Shown here: positions 1-5,269 of the stretch, one piece after another
Layout of the letters: every line of letters starts with the position of its first letter
How positions within the stretch are numbered: the first letter of the stretch is position 1
DNA from: an uncultured Lachnospiraceae bacterium
Lineage (GTDB): Bacteria; Bacillota; Clostridia; Lachnospirales; Lachnospiraceae
Direction of reading: 5' to 3'
Assembly: GCA_910589635.1 (NCBI GenBank)
Contig: CAJUTD010000129.1
Coordinates: 1 to 5,332, forward strand
DNA length: 5,332 bases
Program-made: the position numbers and the translations under genes
The notes under the pieces: generated by a model
Seen by the model: the letters and a program-made list of their open reading frames with translations, nothing else
Told to the model about the DNA's origin: nothing
Databases searched by the model: none

Positions 1-56
1 TTAGACAAGTGAAGATATCAGTTACTTAATATTCGTTGTACTAAGGAGGTGGCCCA

Positions 57-1763
57 ATGAAAAAAGCACTGCCAATTGGTGTTGATAATTTTAAAAAATT
101 GATAGACGAGGATTATTACTATGCAGATAAAACACTATTCATAAAAGAACTGTTAGAATATAAAGGAGAAGTAAATCTGTTTACGCGCCCCAGGCGTTTT
201 GGCAAAACGCTTACTCTGAGCATGCTGCGGTATTTTTTTGAATATACAGGAGACGCTGCGCAGGCTGCTCAACATAAGGAATTATTTACAGGAATGAAAA
301 TCATGGAGGAAGGGGAAGCCTATACCAGCCAGATGGGTCTTTATCCCGTCCTGAACTTGACGCTGAAATCCGCCAAACAGGAGAGTTTTGACATTGCTTA
401 TTATATGTTACAAAACCAAATCGCTTCGGAATTCGATCGTCATTGGAACATTGTAGAACAAGGCAAAGAGCAGCTCACCACCAAAGAATATGAGCAGTAT
501 TGTAATATCGTAAATTTAGAGGCAGATAACAGAGAATTCCGTGGTTCTTTACAACTTTTCTGCAAATGTATGCACAAGATAACCGGTCAAAATACCGTAA
601 TACTGATTGATGAATACGACGTTCCTCTGGAAAATGCATATTTCCGGGGATTTTATGACGAAATGGTAGATTTCATCCGTGCGCTCTTTGAATCTGCGCT
701 GAAGACCAATGATTATCTGCAATTTGCCGTCATTACCGGATGCCTGCGGATTTCAAAAGAAAGTATTTTTACCGGATTGAACCATTTGCGGATAATTTCT
801 GTGCTCGATAAAAAATACAGTGAGCATTTTGGATTTACAGAACCGGAAGTACGGCAAATGATGGCCTATTATAAGGTAGAAAGCCGTTTTTCCACCATGA
901 AAGAATGGTACGACGGCTATATGTTCGGCGATACGGCAGTCTATAACCCCTGGAGCGTTATCTATTTCCTGTCTGACCTGTATACCGATATAGACGCCTT
1001 TCCCCGCCCCTATTGGATTAATACCAGCTCTAATGATATCATCAAAGATTTGATTGCCCGGGCAGACCGAGAGACAAAGACCCAGGTTGAATCACTCCTG
1101 CATGGAGGAACACTTGATATCCAGATACATGAGGAGGTTACTTATGATGATATGCACGGCAGTGGGGAAAACCTTTGGAATTTCCTCTTTTTTACGGGAT
1201 ATCTGACAAAAGAACGGGAATATTTCAAAGAATCTTCCACATTCCTGAAAGCCCGTATTCCCAATACCGAAGTGGGAACCATCTATCAGAACACGATTCT
1301 CAATTGGTTCCGCCAAACCATAAAAAAGCAGGATTTCCACGACTTATACCGCGCAATGGAACATGGAGACGACAAACAGATGCGCGATATCCTCAACGGA
1401 CAGCTAACTTCCACGATTAGTTTTTATGACAGCGCGGAAAATTTCTACCATGGATTTCTTACGGGAATTCTCAGCCAAAGCCAGGATTACAATGTAAAAT
1501 CCAACCGCGAAGCCGGTAACGGACGAGCCGACATTATGTTGAGAAGCCCCTCTCTGAGAGGACGGTCTTTTATCCTGGAACTGAAAATTTCTGAACACAT
1601 TGATAATCTGGAAGTAGATGCCGCAAAAGCATTGCAGCAAATTTATGATAAAAATTATATGGAAGAACTGCGCACGGAAGGTTATCGCAACATAGATTGT
1701 TATGGGATATCCTTCTATCGCAAGGACTGTGAAATCCGATTTGGAAAAGGCCTGCCCGATTAG
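57..1763 (+). CDS. AAA-ATPase-like protein with C-terminal PD-(D/E)XK nuclease-like domain
   Basis: This is a 568-residue soluble protein with no signal peptide or membrane segment. The N-terminal part (about 4-290) matches the AAA-ATPase-like family: the opening LPIGVDNFKKLI, a Walker A-type RPRRFGKT at 44-51, a Walker B-type VILIDEYD at 181-188, and the family-typical TGCLRISKESIFTGLNHL near 227-244. The C-terminal part (about 480-565) resembles the PD-(D/E)XK domain usually fused to it, with D492 in GRADIML, E508-x-K510 in LELK, and Q527/Q528 in ALQQIYDKNY. The metal-binding set therefore looks intact, and the length is normal for the family. The ATG at 57 has a near-consensus AAGGAGGT (43-50) six bases upstream. 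The 56 nt before the gene show no convincing promoter. A strong terminator follows, so the gene appears monocistronic. The family is abundant, often multicopy, in gut Clostridia and Bacteroidetes, and its biological role is not established. DNA cleavage or a defence or mobile-element role is only inference. Confidence 0.93.
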   Translation: MKKALPIGVDNFKKLIDEDYYYADKTLFIKELLEYKGEVNLFTRPRRFGKTLTLSMLRYFFEYTGDAAQAAQHKELFTGMKIMEEGEAYTSQMGLYPVLNLTLKSAKQESFDIAYYMLQNQIASEFDRHWNIVEQGKEQLTTKEYEQYCNIVNLEADNREFRGSLQLFCKCMHKITGQNTVILIDEYDVPLENAYFRGFYDEMVDFIRALFESALKTNDYLQFAVITGCLRISKESIFTGLNHLRIISVLDKKYSEHFGFTEPEVRQMMAYYKVESRFSTMKEWYDGYMFGDTAVYNPWSVIYFLSDLYTDIDAFPRPYWINTSSNDIIKDLIARADRETKTQVESLLHGGTLDIQIHEEVTYDDMHGSGENLWNFLFFTGYLTKEREYFKESSTFLKARIPNTEVGTIYQNTILNWFRQTIKKQDFHDLYRAMEHGDDKQMRDILNGQLTSTISFYDSAENFYHGFLTGILSQSQDYNVKSNREAGNGRADIMLRSPSLRGRSFILELKISEHIDNLEVDAAKALQQIYDKNYMEELRTEGYRNIDCYGISFYRKDCEIRFGKGLPD

Positions 1764-1795
1764 ACAATTTTCAGAAACTATAGAAACCTATAGCA

Positions 1796-1842
1796 ATATA
1801 TGGAACTGTGTCATCTTTTATGCGACAGTTCCATATATTTTT
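1796..1842 (+). terminator. Intrinsic terminator of the AAA/PD-(D/E)XK gene
   Basis: A perfect 14-bp stem (1796-1809 pairing with 1825-1838, core GGAACTGT/ACAGTTCC) encloses a 15-nt loop and runs directly into TTTTT (1838-1842). It begins 32 nt after the stop codon. On the opposite strand the stem is not followed by a T-run, so it acts for plus-strand transcription. It separates the first gene from the downstream dipeptidase. Confidence 0.88.
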
Positions 1843-1900
1843 GTCAAACATAACTATTTCCTGCAAATATTTCTTAACTATGGACACAACTTTATCCCTT

Positions 1901-1905
1901 GGAGG
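1901..1905 (+). promoter_or_regulatory. Ribosome binding site fixing the dipeptidase start
   Basis: GGAGG lies six bases before the ATG at 1912. The same reading frame stays open back to an ATG at 1702, but that part overlaps the end of the previous gene and reads through its terminator. The extra 70 residues show no family similarity, whereas the protein from 1912 begins directly with the conserved IIDMHCDT zinc motif. Confidence 0.85.
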
Positions 1906-1911
1906 CATCCC

Positions 1912-2967
1912 ATGAAAATTATTGACATGCACTGCGATACGGTATCCCGTATCTATCAAGAACGAAAACAGCAAAAACAAGCCAATCTTCGGAAAAACTC
2001 TTTTCAGGTAGATCTCACAAAAATGAAATCCGCCGCTTATCTTTTACAAAATTTCGCCCTCTTTATTGATTTAGGCGAAACCGCAGAACCATACGAGACA
2101 TTCCTCGGGCAGCTTGCCGTTTTCCAAGAGGAAATGGCGCAAAATACAGATTTGATTGCTCCCGTCACTTCTTACCCGCAAATCCTTACAAATGAAAGCC
2201 AGGAGAAAATGTCTGCCCTGCTGACGCTGGAAGAGGGGGAAGTCTGCGGCGGCAGCCTCACACGTTTACAAGAAATCTATGGCATGGGAATCCGCATGAT
2301 GACATTCACCTGGAATTACCCCAACAGTCTGGGATATCCGGCAGAACCCGCTCCTTTCACTGCACTCATAAAACCGTTTACCGGCTGCGAAGACAATACC
2401 AGTCTGCGCTCTCTTAAAAATGCTTACCAAACCGCCTATTCACGAACGGAAAAAGGACTAACCAGTCTTGGCATTGAATTTCTTGCAGAAATGGAACGTC
2501 TCGGTATCATTCCCGATGTATCCCATCTCTCTGACGAAGGCATCCGCGACGTATGCCGCTTTGCCACAAAGCCTTTCTGCGCCAGCCATTCCAATACCCG
2601 CAGCCTCTGCGGACGTGGAAGAAATCTGCCTGACAATCTGATTCGCGCTATTTCAGAAAAAGGCGGCATTATCGGCGTCAACTTTTACGGCCCTTTCCTC
2701 TCCGATACGCCAAATGGACATGATATCTTCTTTAGCTACATCAAAAACATTGCGCAACATATTTGTCATATTTCGGACATTGGCGGCATATACTGTATAG
2801 GTCTCGGTTCCGATTTTGACGGCATCGACGACAACCTGGAACTCGAAAATTGCAGCAAGATGGAATTATTGGTGCATGAATTGCAAAAATGGGGATTTCA
2901 CACAAGTGAAATAGAACAGATTTTTCATAAAAATGTGCTGAATTTCTATCAGGAATTATTAAAATAA
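1912..2967 (+). CDS. M19-family (renal/membrane dipeptidase type) metallo-dipeptidase
   Basis: This 351-residue protein belongs to peptidase family M19, binuclear zinc enzymes of the amidohydrolase fold that cleave dipeptides, often with a D-residue at the C-terminal position. The visible metal and catalytic set is H7-x-D9 (DMHCDT), the bridging glutamate E107 (or E108) in LTLEEGE, H205 (DVSHLS), H226 (ASHSN) and D301 in GSDFDGID. The two histidines are 21 residues apart, as in human DPEP1 (His198/His219). R230 and the GRGRNLPD loop are also typical. The residue matching DPEP1 His152 is W134 in TFTWNYPN; from memory this form is usual in clostridial members. There is no signal peptide or lipobox, so a cytoplasmic location is expected. 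The gene follows a terminator and is therefore likely to start its own transcription unit. The NlpC/P60 gene lies 130 nt downstream on the same strand, suggesting a role in hydrolysing L-Ala-D-Glu or similar murein dipeptides (inference). Annotation as a dipeptidase is secure; substrate is not. Confidence 0.94.
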   Translation: MKIIDMHCDTVSRIYQERKQQKQANLRKNSFQVDLTKMKSAAYLLQNFALFIDLGETAEPYETFLGQLAVFQEEMAQNTDLIAPVTSYPQILTNESQEKMSALLTLEEGEVCGGSLTRLQEIYGMGIRMMTFTWNYPNSLGYPAEPAPFTALIKPFTGCEDNTSLRSLKNAYQTAYSRTEKGLTSLGIEFLAEMERLGIIPDVSHLSDEGIRDVCRFATKPFCASHSNTRSLCGRGRNLPDNLIRAISEKGGIIGVNFYGPFLSDTPNGHDIFFSYIKNIAQHICHISDIGGIYCIGLGSDFDGIDDNLELENCSKMELLVHELQKWGFHTSEIEQIFHKNVLNFYQELLK

Positions 2968-2995
2968 TATGCAGCGCTTTACGAATAAAATATCC

Positions 2996-3043
2996 ATGCA
3001 AGCATGTCTATTTTCCTAAGTGCCCTTCGGGTGCATTGCTTGC
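2996..3043. repeat. Imperfect intergenic inverted repeat between the dipeptidase and NlpC/P60 genes
   Basis: GCAAGCA (2998-3004) pairs with TGCTTGC (3037-3043). Inside lies a small hairpin (3020-3034) with CCC/GGG and a TTC loop, extended by two G-T wobbles. Neither strand has a T-run after the structure, so it is not a standard intrinsic terminator. It sits in the 130-nt spacer between two probably related genes and could be a short dispersed repeat or an mRNA-processing or stability element. No known riboswitch consensus was recognised. Confidence 0.4.
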
Positions 3044-3097
3044 GGGAATAAAGTAAAAATTATTGTAGGTGATTAGCATATAGAGAGAGGAGTTATC

Positions 3098-3937
3098 ATG
3101 CAGCAAGCGATTGTCATTACCCCCAAAGCAACCCTTTATGAATCCCTTATTATAAAAAATCAATGCCTTGCCGGGCAAAGTGTCTCTGATGAATTATTGT
3201 CCGGCTGGTTACTGACCATCACAGAATGTCGCGGCGACTTCCTCAAAGTTACCACGCATTACGGTTACAGTGGATGGCTAAGGACAAGCGATGTACATAA
3301 AATATCCCCGGAAGAATACGGCATGTGGAATATCCGTTCAGGCTCCCTGCTCCTCCTCACCCAACGGCTCACAGATGTTTTAGCAGCCCCAAAAGTACAA
3401 GCCCCCATCGTGACGACGCTTTTCATGGGCAGTACCGTAATTCCCTGCGGCAGCAGAAAAGACGGCTGGCAGAAAATCAAGCTGGCGGACGATACTATGG
3501 GCTATGTGCCAGCGATTGCCCTGGCCGCTTCCCAATCACTGACGGACACTGAGATAGAACTACGCTCCGTTATCATCAACTATGCTCTGTCCTACCTCGG
3601 CACACAATACCGCTGGGGCGGCAAGACGCATGAAGGCATCGACTGTTCGGGACTCACATTTATGAGCTATTTTATGTGCGGCATCCTCATTTACCGTGAC
3701 GCCGCCATCAAAAGTGGATATCCGGTGCGTGAGATTCCCCGCTCCCAGATGAAACCCGCAGACCTTTTATATTTCCCAGGGCACGTCGCGCTCTACCTGG
3801 GCAACAACAAGTACATCCACGCCACCGGCAACTTAAACAGCTTTGGCTGCGTCATCAACAGCCTTAACCCACAGGACACGGACTACCGGGCAGATTTGGC
3901 AGAAAGCCTGTATGCTGTGGGAAGCGTATTCTGCTAA
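3098..3937 (+). CDS. YkfC-like SH3b-NlpC/P60 gamma-D-glutamyl-L-diamino acid endopeptidase
   Basis: This 279-residue protein has a C-terminal NlpC/P60 (peptidase C40) domain at about 155-275. The nucleophile is C183 in GIDCSGLTF, with H229 in PGHVALYLG and H241 in KYIHATG. The GTQYRWGG segment ahead of the cysteine and the YRDA segment after it are typical of the YkfC group. Two SH3b-like regions precede it (about 1-70, ending GYSGWLRTSDV, and about 85-145, with DGWQKIKLADDTMGYVP). No signal peptide or membrane anchor is present, which argues for a cytoplasmic recycling enzyme rather than a secreted autolysin. Known YkfC enzymes cut the gamma-D-Glu-diamino acid bond in peptides with a free N-terminal L-Ala, releasing L-Ala-D-Glu. 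The upstream M19 dipeptidase could then hydrolyse that product (inference). The ATG at 3098 has AGGAG (3088-3092) five bases upstream. The stop lies 17 nt from the convergent cysK stop, and no convincing terminator is seen between them. Confidence 0.9.
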   Translation: MQQAIVITPKATLYESLIIKNQCLAGQSVSDELLSGWLLTITECRGDFLKVTTHYGYSGWLRTSDVHKISPEEYGMWNIRSGSLLLLTQRLTDVLAAPKVQAPIVTTLFMGSTVIPCGSRKDGWQKIKLADDTMGYVPAIALAASQSLTDTEIELRSVIINYALSYLGTQYRWGGKTHEGIDCSGLTFMSYFMCGILIYRDAAIKSGYPVREIPRSQMKPADLLYFPGHVALYLGNNKYIHATGNLNSFGCVINSLNPQDTDYRADLAESLYAVGSVFC

Positions 3938-3954
3938 TATACAGTGTTTTTCTT

Positions 3955-4884
3955 CTACTCCTCAAACAGCGGCGTAGAGAAATAGCGTTCCGCTGTATCC
4001 GGCAGTATCGTAACCACCGTCTTGCCCTTTCCCAGCTTTTTCGCTAACTTGATTGCCGCTGCCACATTCGTTCCGCTGGAAATGCCACACATAATCCCCT
4101 CGCGGGAAGCAAGCAGTTTGGAGGTGTTCAACGCCTCCTCGTCTGTGATAATGCAGACGTCATCATAGATTTCCTGGTTGAGAATTTCAGGAATCAGGCC
4201 GTCGCCGATGCCCATCTGCAAATGTGTGCCAATAGAACCTCCAGACAAAATTGCCGCGTGTTCAGGCTCCACTGCCCAGATTACCATGCTGGGATTCTTC
4301 TCTCTCAGCGTCTCCCCGACGCCGGTAATCGTCCCGCCTGTACCGATACCAGAACAAAATCCATGAATTGGCCCGTCTATCTGCTCTAATATTTCCAAAC
4401 CGGTCTGAATCTTATGTACTGCGGGATTCGCCGGATTTTCAAACTGCTGGGGCACAAATACCCGGGTATCCTCCTTCGCCATGCGCAACGCCGTCTGTAA
4501 ACATTCCTCAATGCAGGCGCCAATATTACCAGCGTCATGAATTAAGATAACCTCCGCGCCATAATGTTCTACCAGCTTGCGCCGTTCTTCACTGACGGAA
4601 TCCGGCATAATGATTTTCGTTTCATACCCATACACGGCGCCCACCAATGCAAGACCGATTCCCTGGTTCCCGCTGGTCGGCTCAACAATTATCGTATCAT
4701 CTTTTATCAGACCCTGTGCCTGCGCTTCCCGAATCATATTGTAGGCCGTCCTCGTCTTGATGGAACCGCCGACATTTAACCCTTCAAATTTGACAAGGAT
4801 TTGTGCACTTTCCGCCTCTGCCATATGATTTAGACGGATTAACGGTGTGTTTCCCATTGCTTCTAAAATATTTTGATATACCAT
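3955..4884 (-). CDS. cysK: Cysteine synthase (O-acetylserine sulfhydrylase), PLP-dependent
   Basis: This 309-residue protein of the fold-type II PLP family would make L-cysteine from O-acetylserine and sulfide in the cytoplasm. Visible motifs are the opening ILEAMGNTPLIRL, the PLP lysine K43 in NVGGSIKTR, the substrate loop TSGNQG (70-75), QQFENPANP (146-154), the phosphate-binding GTGGT (181-185), GISSG (267-271) and the ending ERYFSTPLFEE. Two motifs differ from classical CysK: GGSIKTR replaces GGSVKDR and TSGNQG replaces TSGNTG. From memory this is a clostridial subtype, so substrate preference could differ; a cystathionine beta-synthase-like or other beta-replacement activity cannot be excluded. 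The ATG at 4884 is preferred because MVYQNILEAMGNTP aligns with usual family starts. A GTG at 4890 would add two residues, and neither start has a strong Shine-Dalgarno (AGAAAG lies just upstream). No other cys gene is visible nearby. A good promoter overlaps the end of the inserted element upstream. Confidence 0.9.
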   Translation of the reverse strand: MVYQNILEAMGNTPLIRLNHMAEAESAQILVKFEGLNVGGSIKTRTAYNMIREAQAQGLIKDDTIIVEPTSGNQGIGLALVGAVYGYETKIIMPDSVSEERRKLVEHYGAEVILIHDAGNIGACIEECLQTALRMAKEDTRVFVPQQFENPANPAVHKIQTGLEILEQIDGPIHGFCSGIGTGGTITGVGETLREKNPSMVIWAVEPEHAAILSGGSIGTHLQMGIGDGLIPEILNQEIYDDVCIITDEEALNTSKLLASREGIMCGISSGTNVAAAIKLAKKLGKGKTVVTILPDTAERYFSTPLFEE

Positions 4885-4922
4885 AACCACACTGCTTTCT
4901 ATAATTTTATTTAATGAAAAAG

Positions 4923-4951
4923 ATTATTCCCTATTGTGGATCGGGTGTCAA
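4923..4951 (-). promoter_or_regulatory. Candidate sigma-A promoter of cysK, spanning the edge of the inserted element
   Basis: Read on the minus strand, a perfect TTGACA (-35, 4951-4946) is followed after exactly 17 bp by AATAAT (-10, 4928-4923), five of six consensus bases. Transcription would start near 4916, giving a leader of about 32 nt before the ATG at 4884. The -35 box lies inside the MITE-like element and the -10 outside it. The spacer contains the 9-bp flanking repeat. This is sequence matching only; other AT-rich -10-like strings lie between 4885 and 4920. Confidence 0.65.
4930..4938. repeat. Left copy of the 9-bp flanking direct repeat (putative target-site duplication)
   Basis: CCTATTGTG occurs here and again at 5181-5189, exactly bracketing the element with inverted ends. 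The match stops after nine bases on both sides, as expected for a target duplication. Confidence 0.65.
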
Positions 4952-5180
4952 AAGGGCGCATCAAACCAAGATATTTTCTCGTTCCAAAGGTCTTGCCGCT
5001 TATGCGGCAAAGACAGAATGCACAAAAATTATCCTGGGAAGCTAGCTTCCCAGAGTGATTTTTGTGCATATTGTTTGCATTGCTTTGCAATGCAAACCTT
5101 TGGAACGGATGAAAACCTTATAAATTACTTGATGCGACAGCCTCATGAGTGTAACGCCAAAGGCGCTTTCGCACCCGAAT
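4939..5180. mobile_element. MITE-like foldback element, about 242 bp, non-coding
   Basis: The segment lies between two copies of CCTATTGTG. Its ends are imperfect inverted repeats: TCGGGTG (4941-4947) against CACCCGA (5172-5178), with AAA(A)G matching after a two-base mismatch. The outermost two bases do not match. Moving inwards, CGCATCAA (4957-4964) pairs with TTGATGCG (5129-5136), TTTTC (4974-4978) with GAAAA (5111-5115), and a cloverleaf core occupies 4981-5106. The right arm carries an extra small hairpin, CGCC-AAA-GGCG (5155-5165), and the 8-bp palindrome CTCATGAG (5142-5149). A reading frame crosses the element (4934-5212), but it follows the stems and shows no protein family, so it is taken as spurious. 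No transposase is present, so movement would need help from a full element elsewhere. A 9-bp duplication is compatible with several IS families, and no parent can be named. An alternative is a structured RNA gene, though the flanking duplication favours insertion. Confidence 0.65.
4981..5106. other. Cloverleaf-forming core of the foldback element
   Basis: A closing stem GTTCCAAAG/CTTTGGAAC (4981-4989 with 5098-5106, 9 bp perfect) encloses three consecutive hairpins. Hairpin 1 (4991-5013) has TGCCGC/GCGGCA with a TTAT loop plus a bulged extension. Hairpin 2 (5018-5069) has a 12-bp perfect outer stem (5018-5029 with 5058-5069), a small internal loop and a perfect 20-base palindrome at 5034-5053. 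Hairpin 3 (5073-5097) has an 11-bp perfect stem with a TTT loop. The result is a four-way junction available to RNA or extruded DNA on either strand. It does not match tRNA, T-box or S-box consensus motifs. Confidence 0.75.
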
Positions 5181-5189
5181 CCTATTGTG
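5181..5189. repeat. Right copy of the 9-bp flanking direct repeat (putative target-site duplication)
   Basis: This second CCTATTGTG is identical to 4930-4938 and abuts the right inverted end of the element. The 44 nt from here to the tRNA terminator hold only a weak AT-rich hairpin (5201-5213). Confidence 0.65.
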
Positions 5190-5233
5190 CAAATGCTCAC
5201 CTTATTTTATAAGATTCAAACCCACACATATTG

Positions 5234-5262
5234 AAAAATAGCAGCAACCATGTGGTCGCTGC
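5234..5262 (-). terminator. Intrinsic terminator downstream of the initiator tRNA
   Basis: Read on the minus strand, GCAGCGACC pairs with GGTTGCTGC (5262-5241, one G-T wobble, ACAT loop) and is followed by TATTTTT (5240-5234). It starts eight bases after the tRNA discriminator base and would end the tRNA transcript. This isolates the tRNA unit from the downstream element and from cysK. Confidence 0.85.
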
Positions 5263-5269
5263 CGTTTAG

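Noticed and set aside
1..42. Promoter for the AAA/PD-(D/E)XK gene (TTAGAC with TTAATA or TAATAT)
   Set aside because: The spacing is 19-20 bp and the -35 match is poor. The true promoter may lie before the window.
1092..1640. Short open frames on both strands inside the AAA/PD-(D/E)XK gene
   Set aside because: They lie wholly within a well-supported coding region, lack ribosome binding sites and show no recognisable domains. The same applies to the short frames inside the dipeptidase, NlpC/P60 and cysK genes.
1841..1900. Promoter for the dipeptidase gene (TTGTCA overlapping the terminator T-run)
   Set aside because: No hexamer at 16-18 bp spacing matches the -10 consensus at more than about half its positions.
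1702..1911. A 70-codon upstream extension of the dipeptidase frame
   Set aside because: It overlaps the end of the previous gene and its terminator, has no matching family sequence, and a good GGAGG precedes the ATG at 1912.
3899..3952. Possible terminator for the NlpC/P60 gene (CTGTAT 3908-3913 with ATACAG 3939-3944, then GTTTTT)
   Set aside because: The stem is only six AT-rich base pairs with a loop of about 25 nt. A T-run is present but the hairpin is too weak to call. The minus-strand reading, for cysK, has no T-run at all.
4939..5180. CRISPR array or integron attC site
   Set aside because: There are no regularly spaced direct repeats, and the only repeats are inverted stems plus one flanking 9-bp pair. 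No integrase-type core sites or cassette gene are present.
4934..5212. A 92-codon open frame on the plus strand across the foldback element
   Set aside because: It coincides with the inverted-repeat structure, is rich in scattered Cys without a recognisable domain, has no ribosome binding site, and is best explained as chance translation of a non-coding element.
4885..5233. T-box, SAM (S-box) or other sulfur-responsive leader for cysK
   Set aside because: No T-box or S-box consensus was seen, and the best promoter lies downstream of the structured region, leaving a leader of only about 32 nt.
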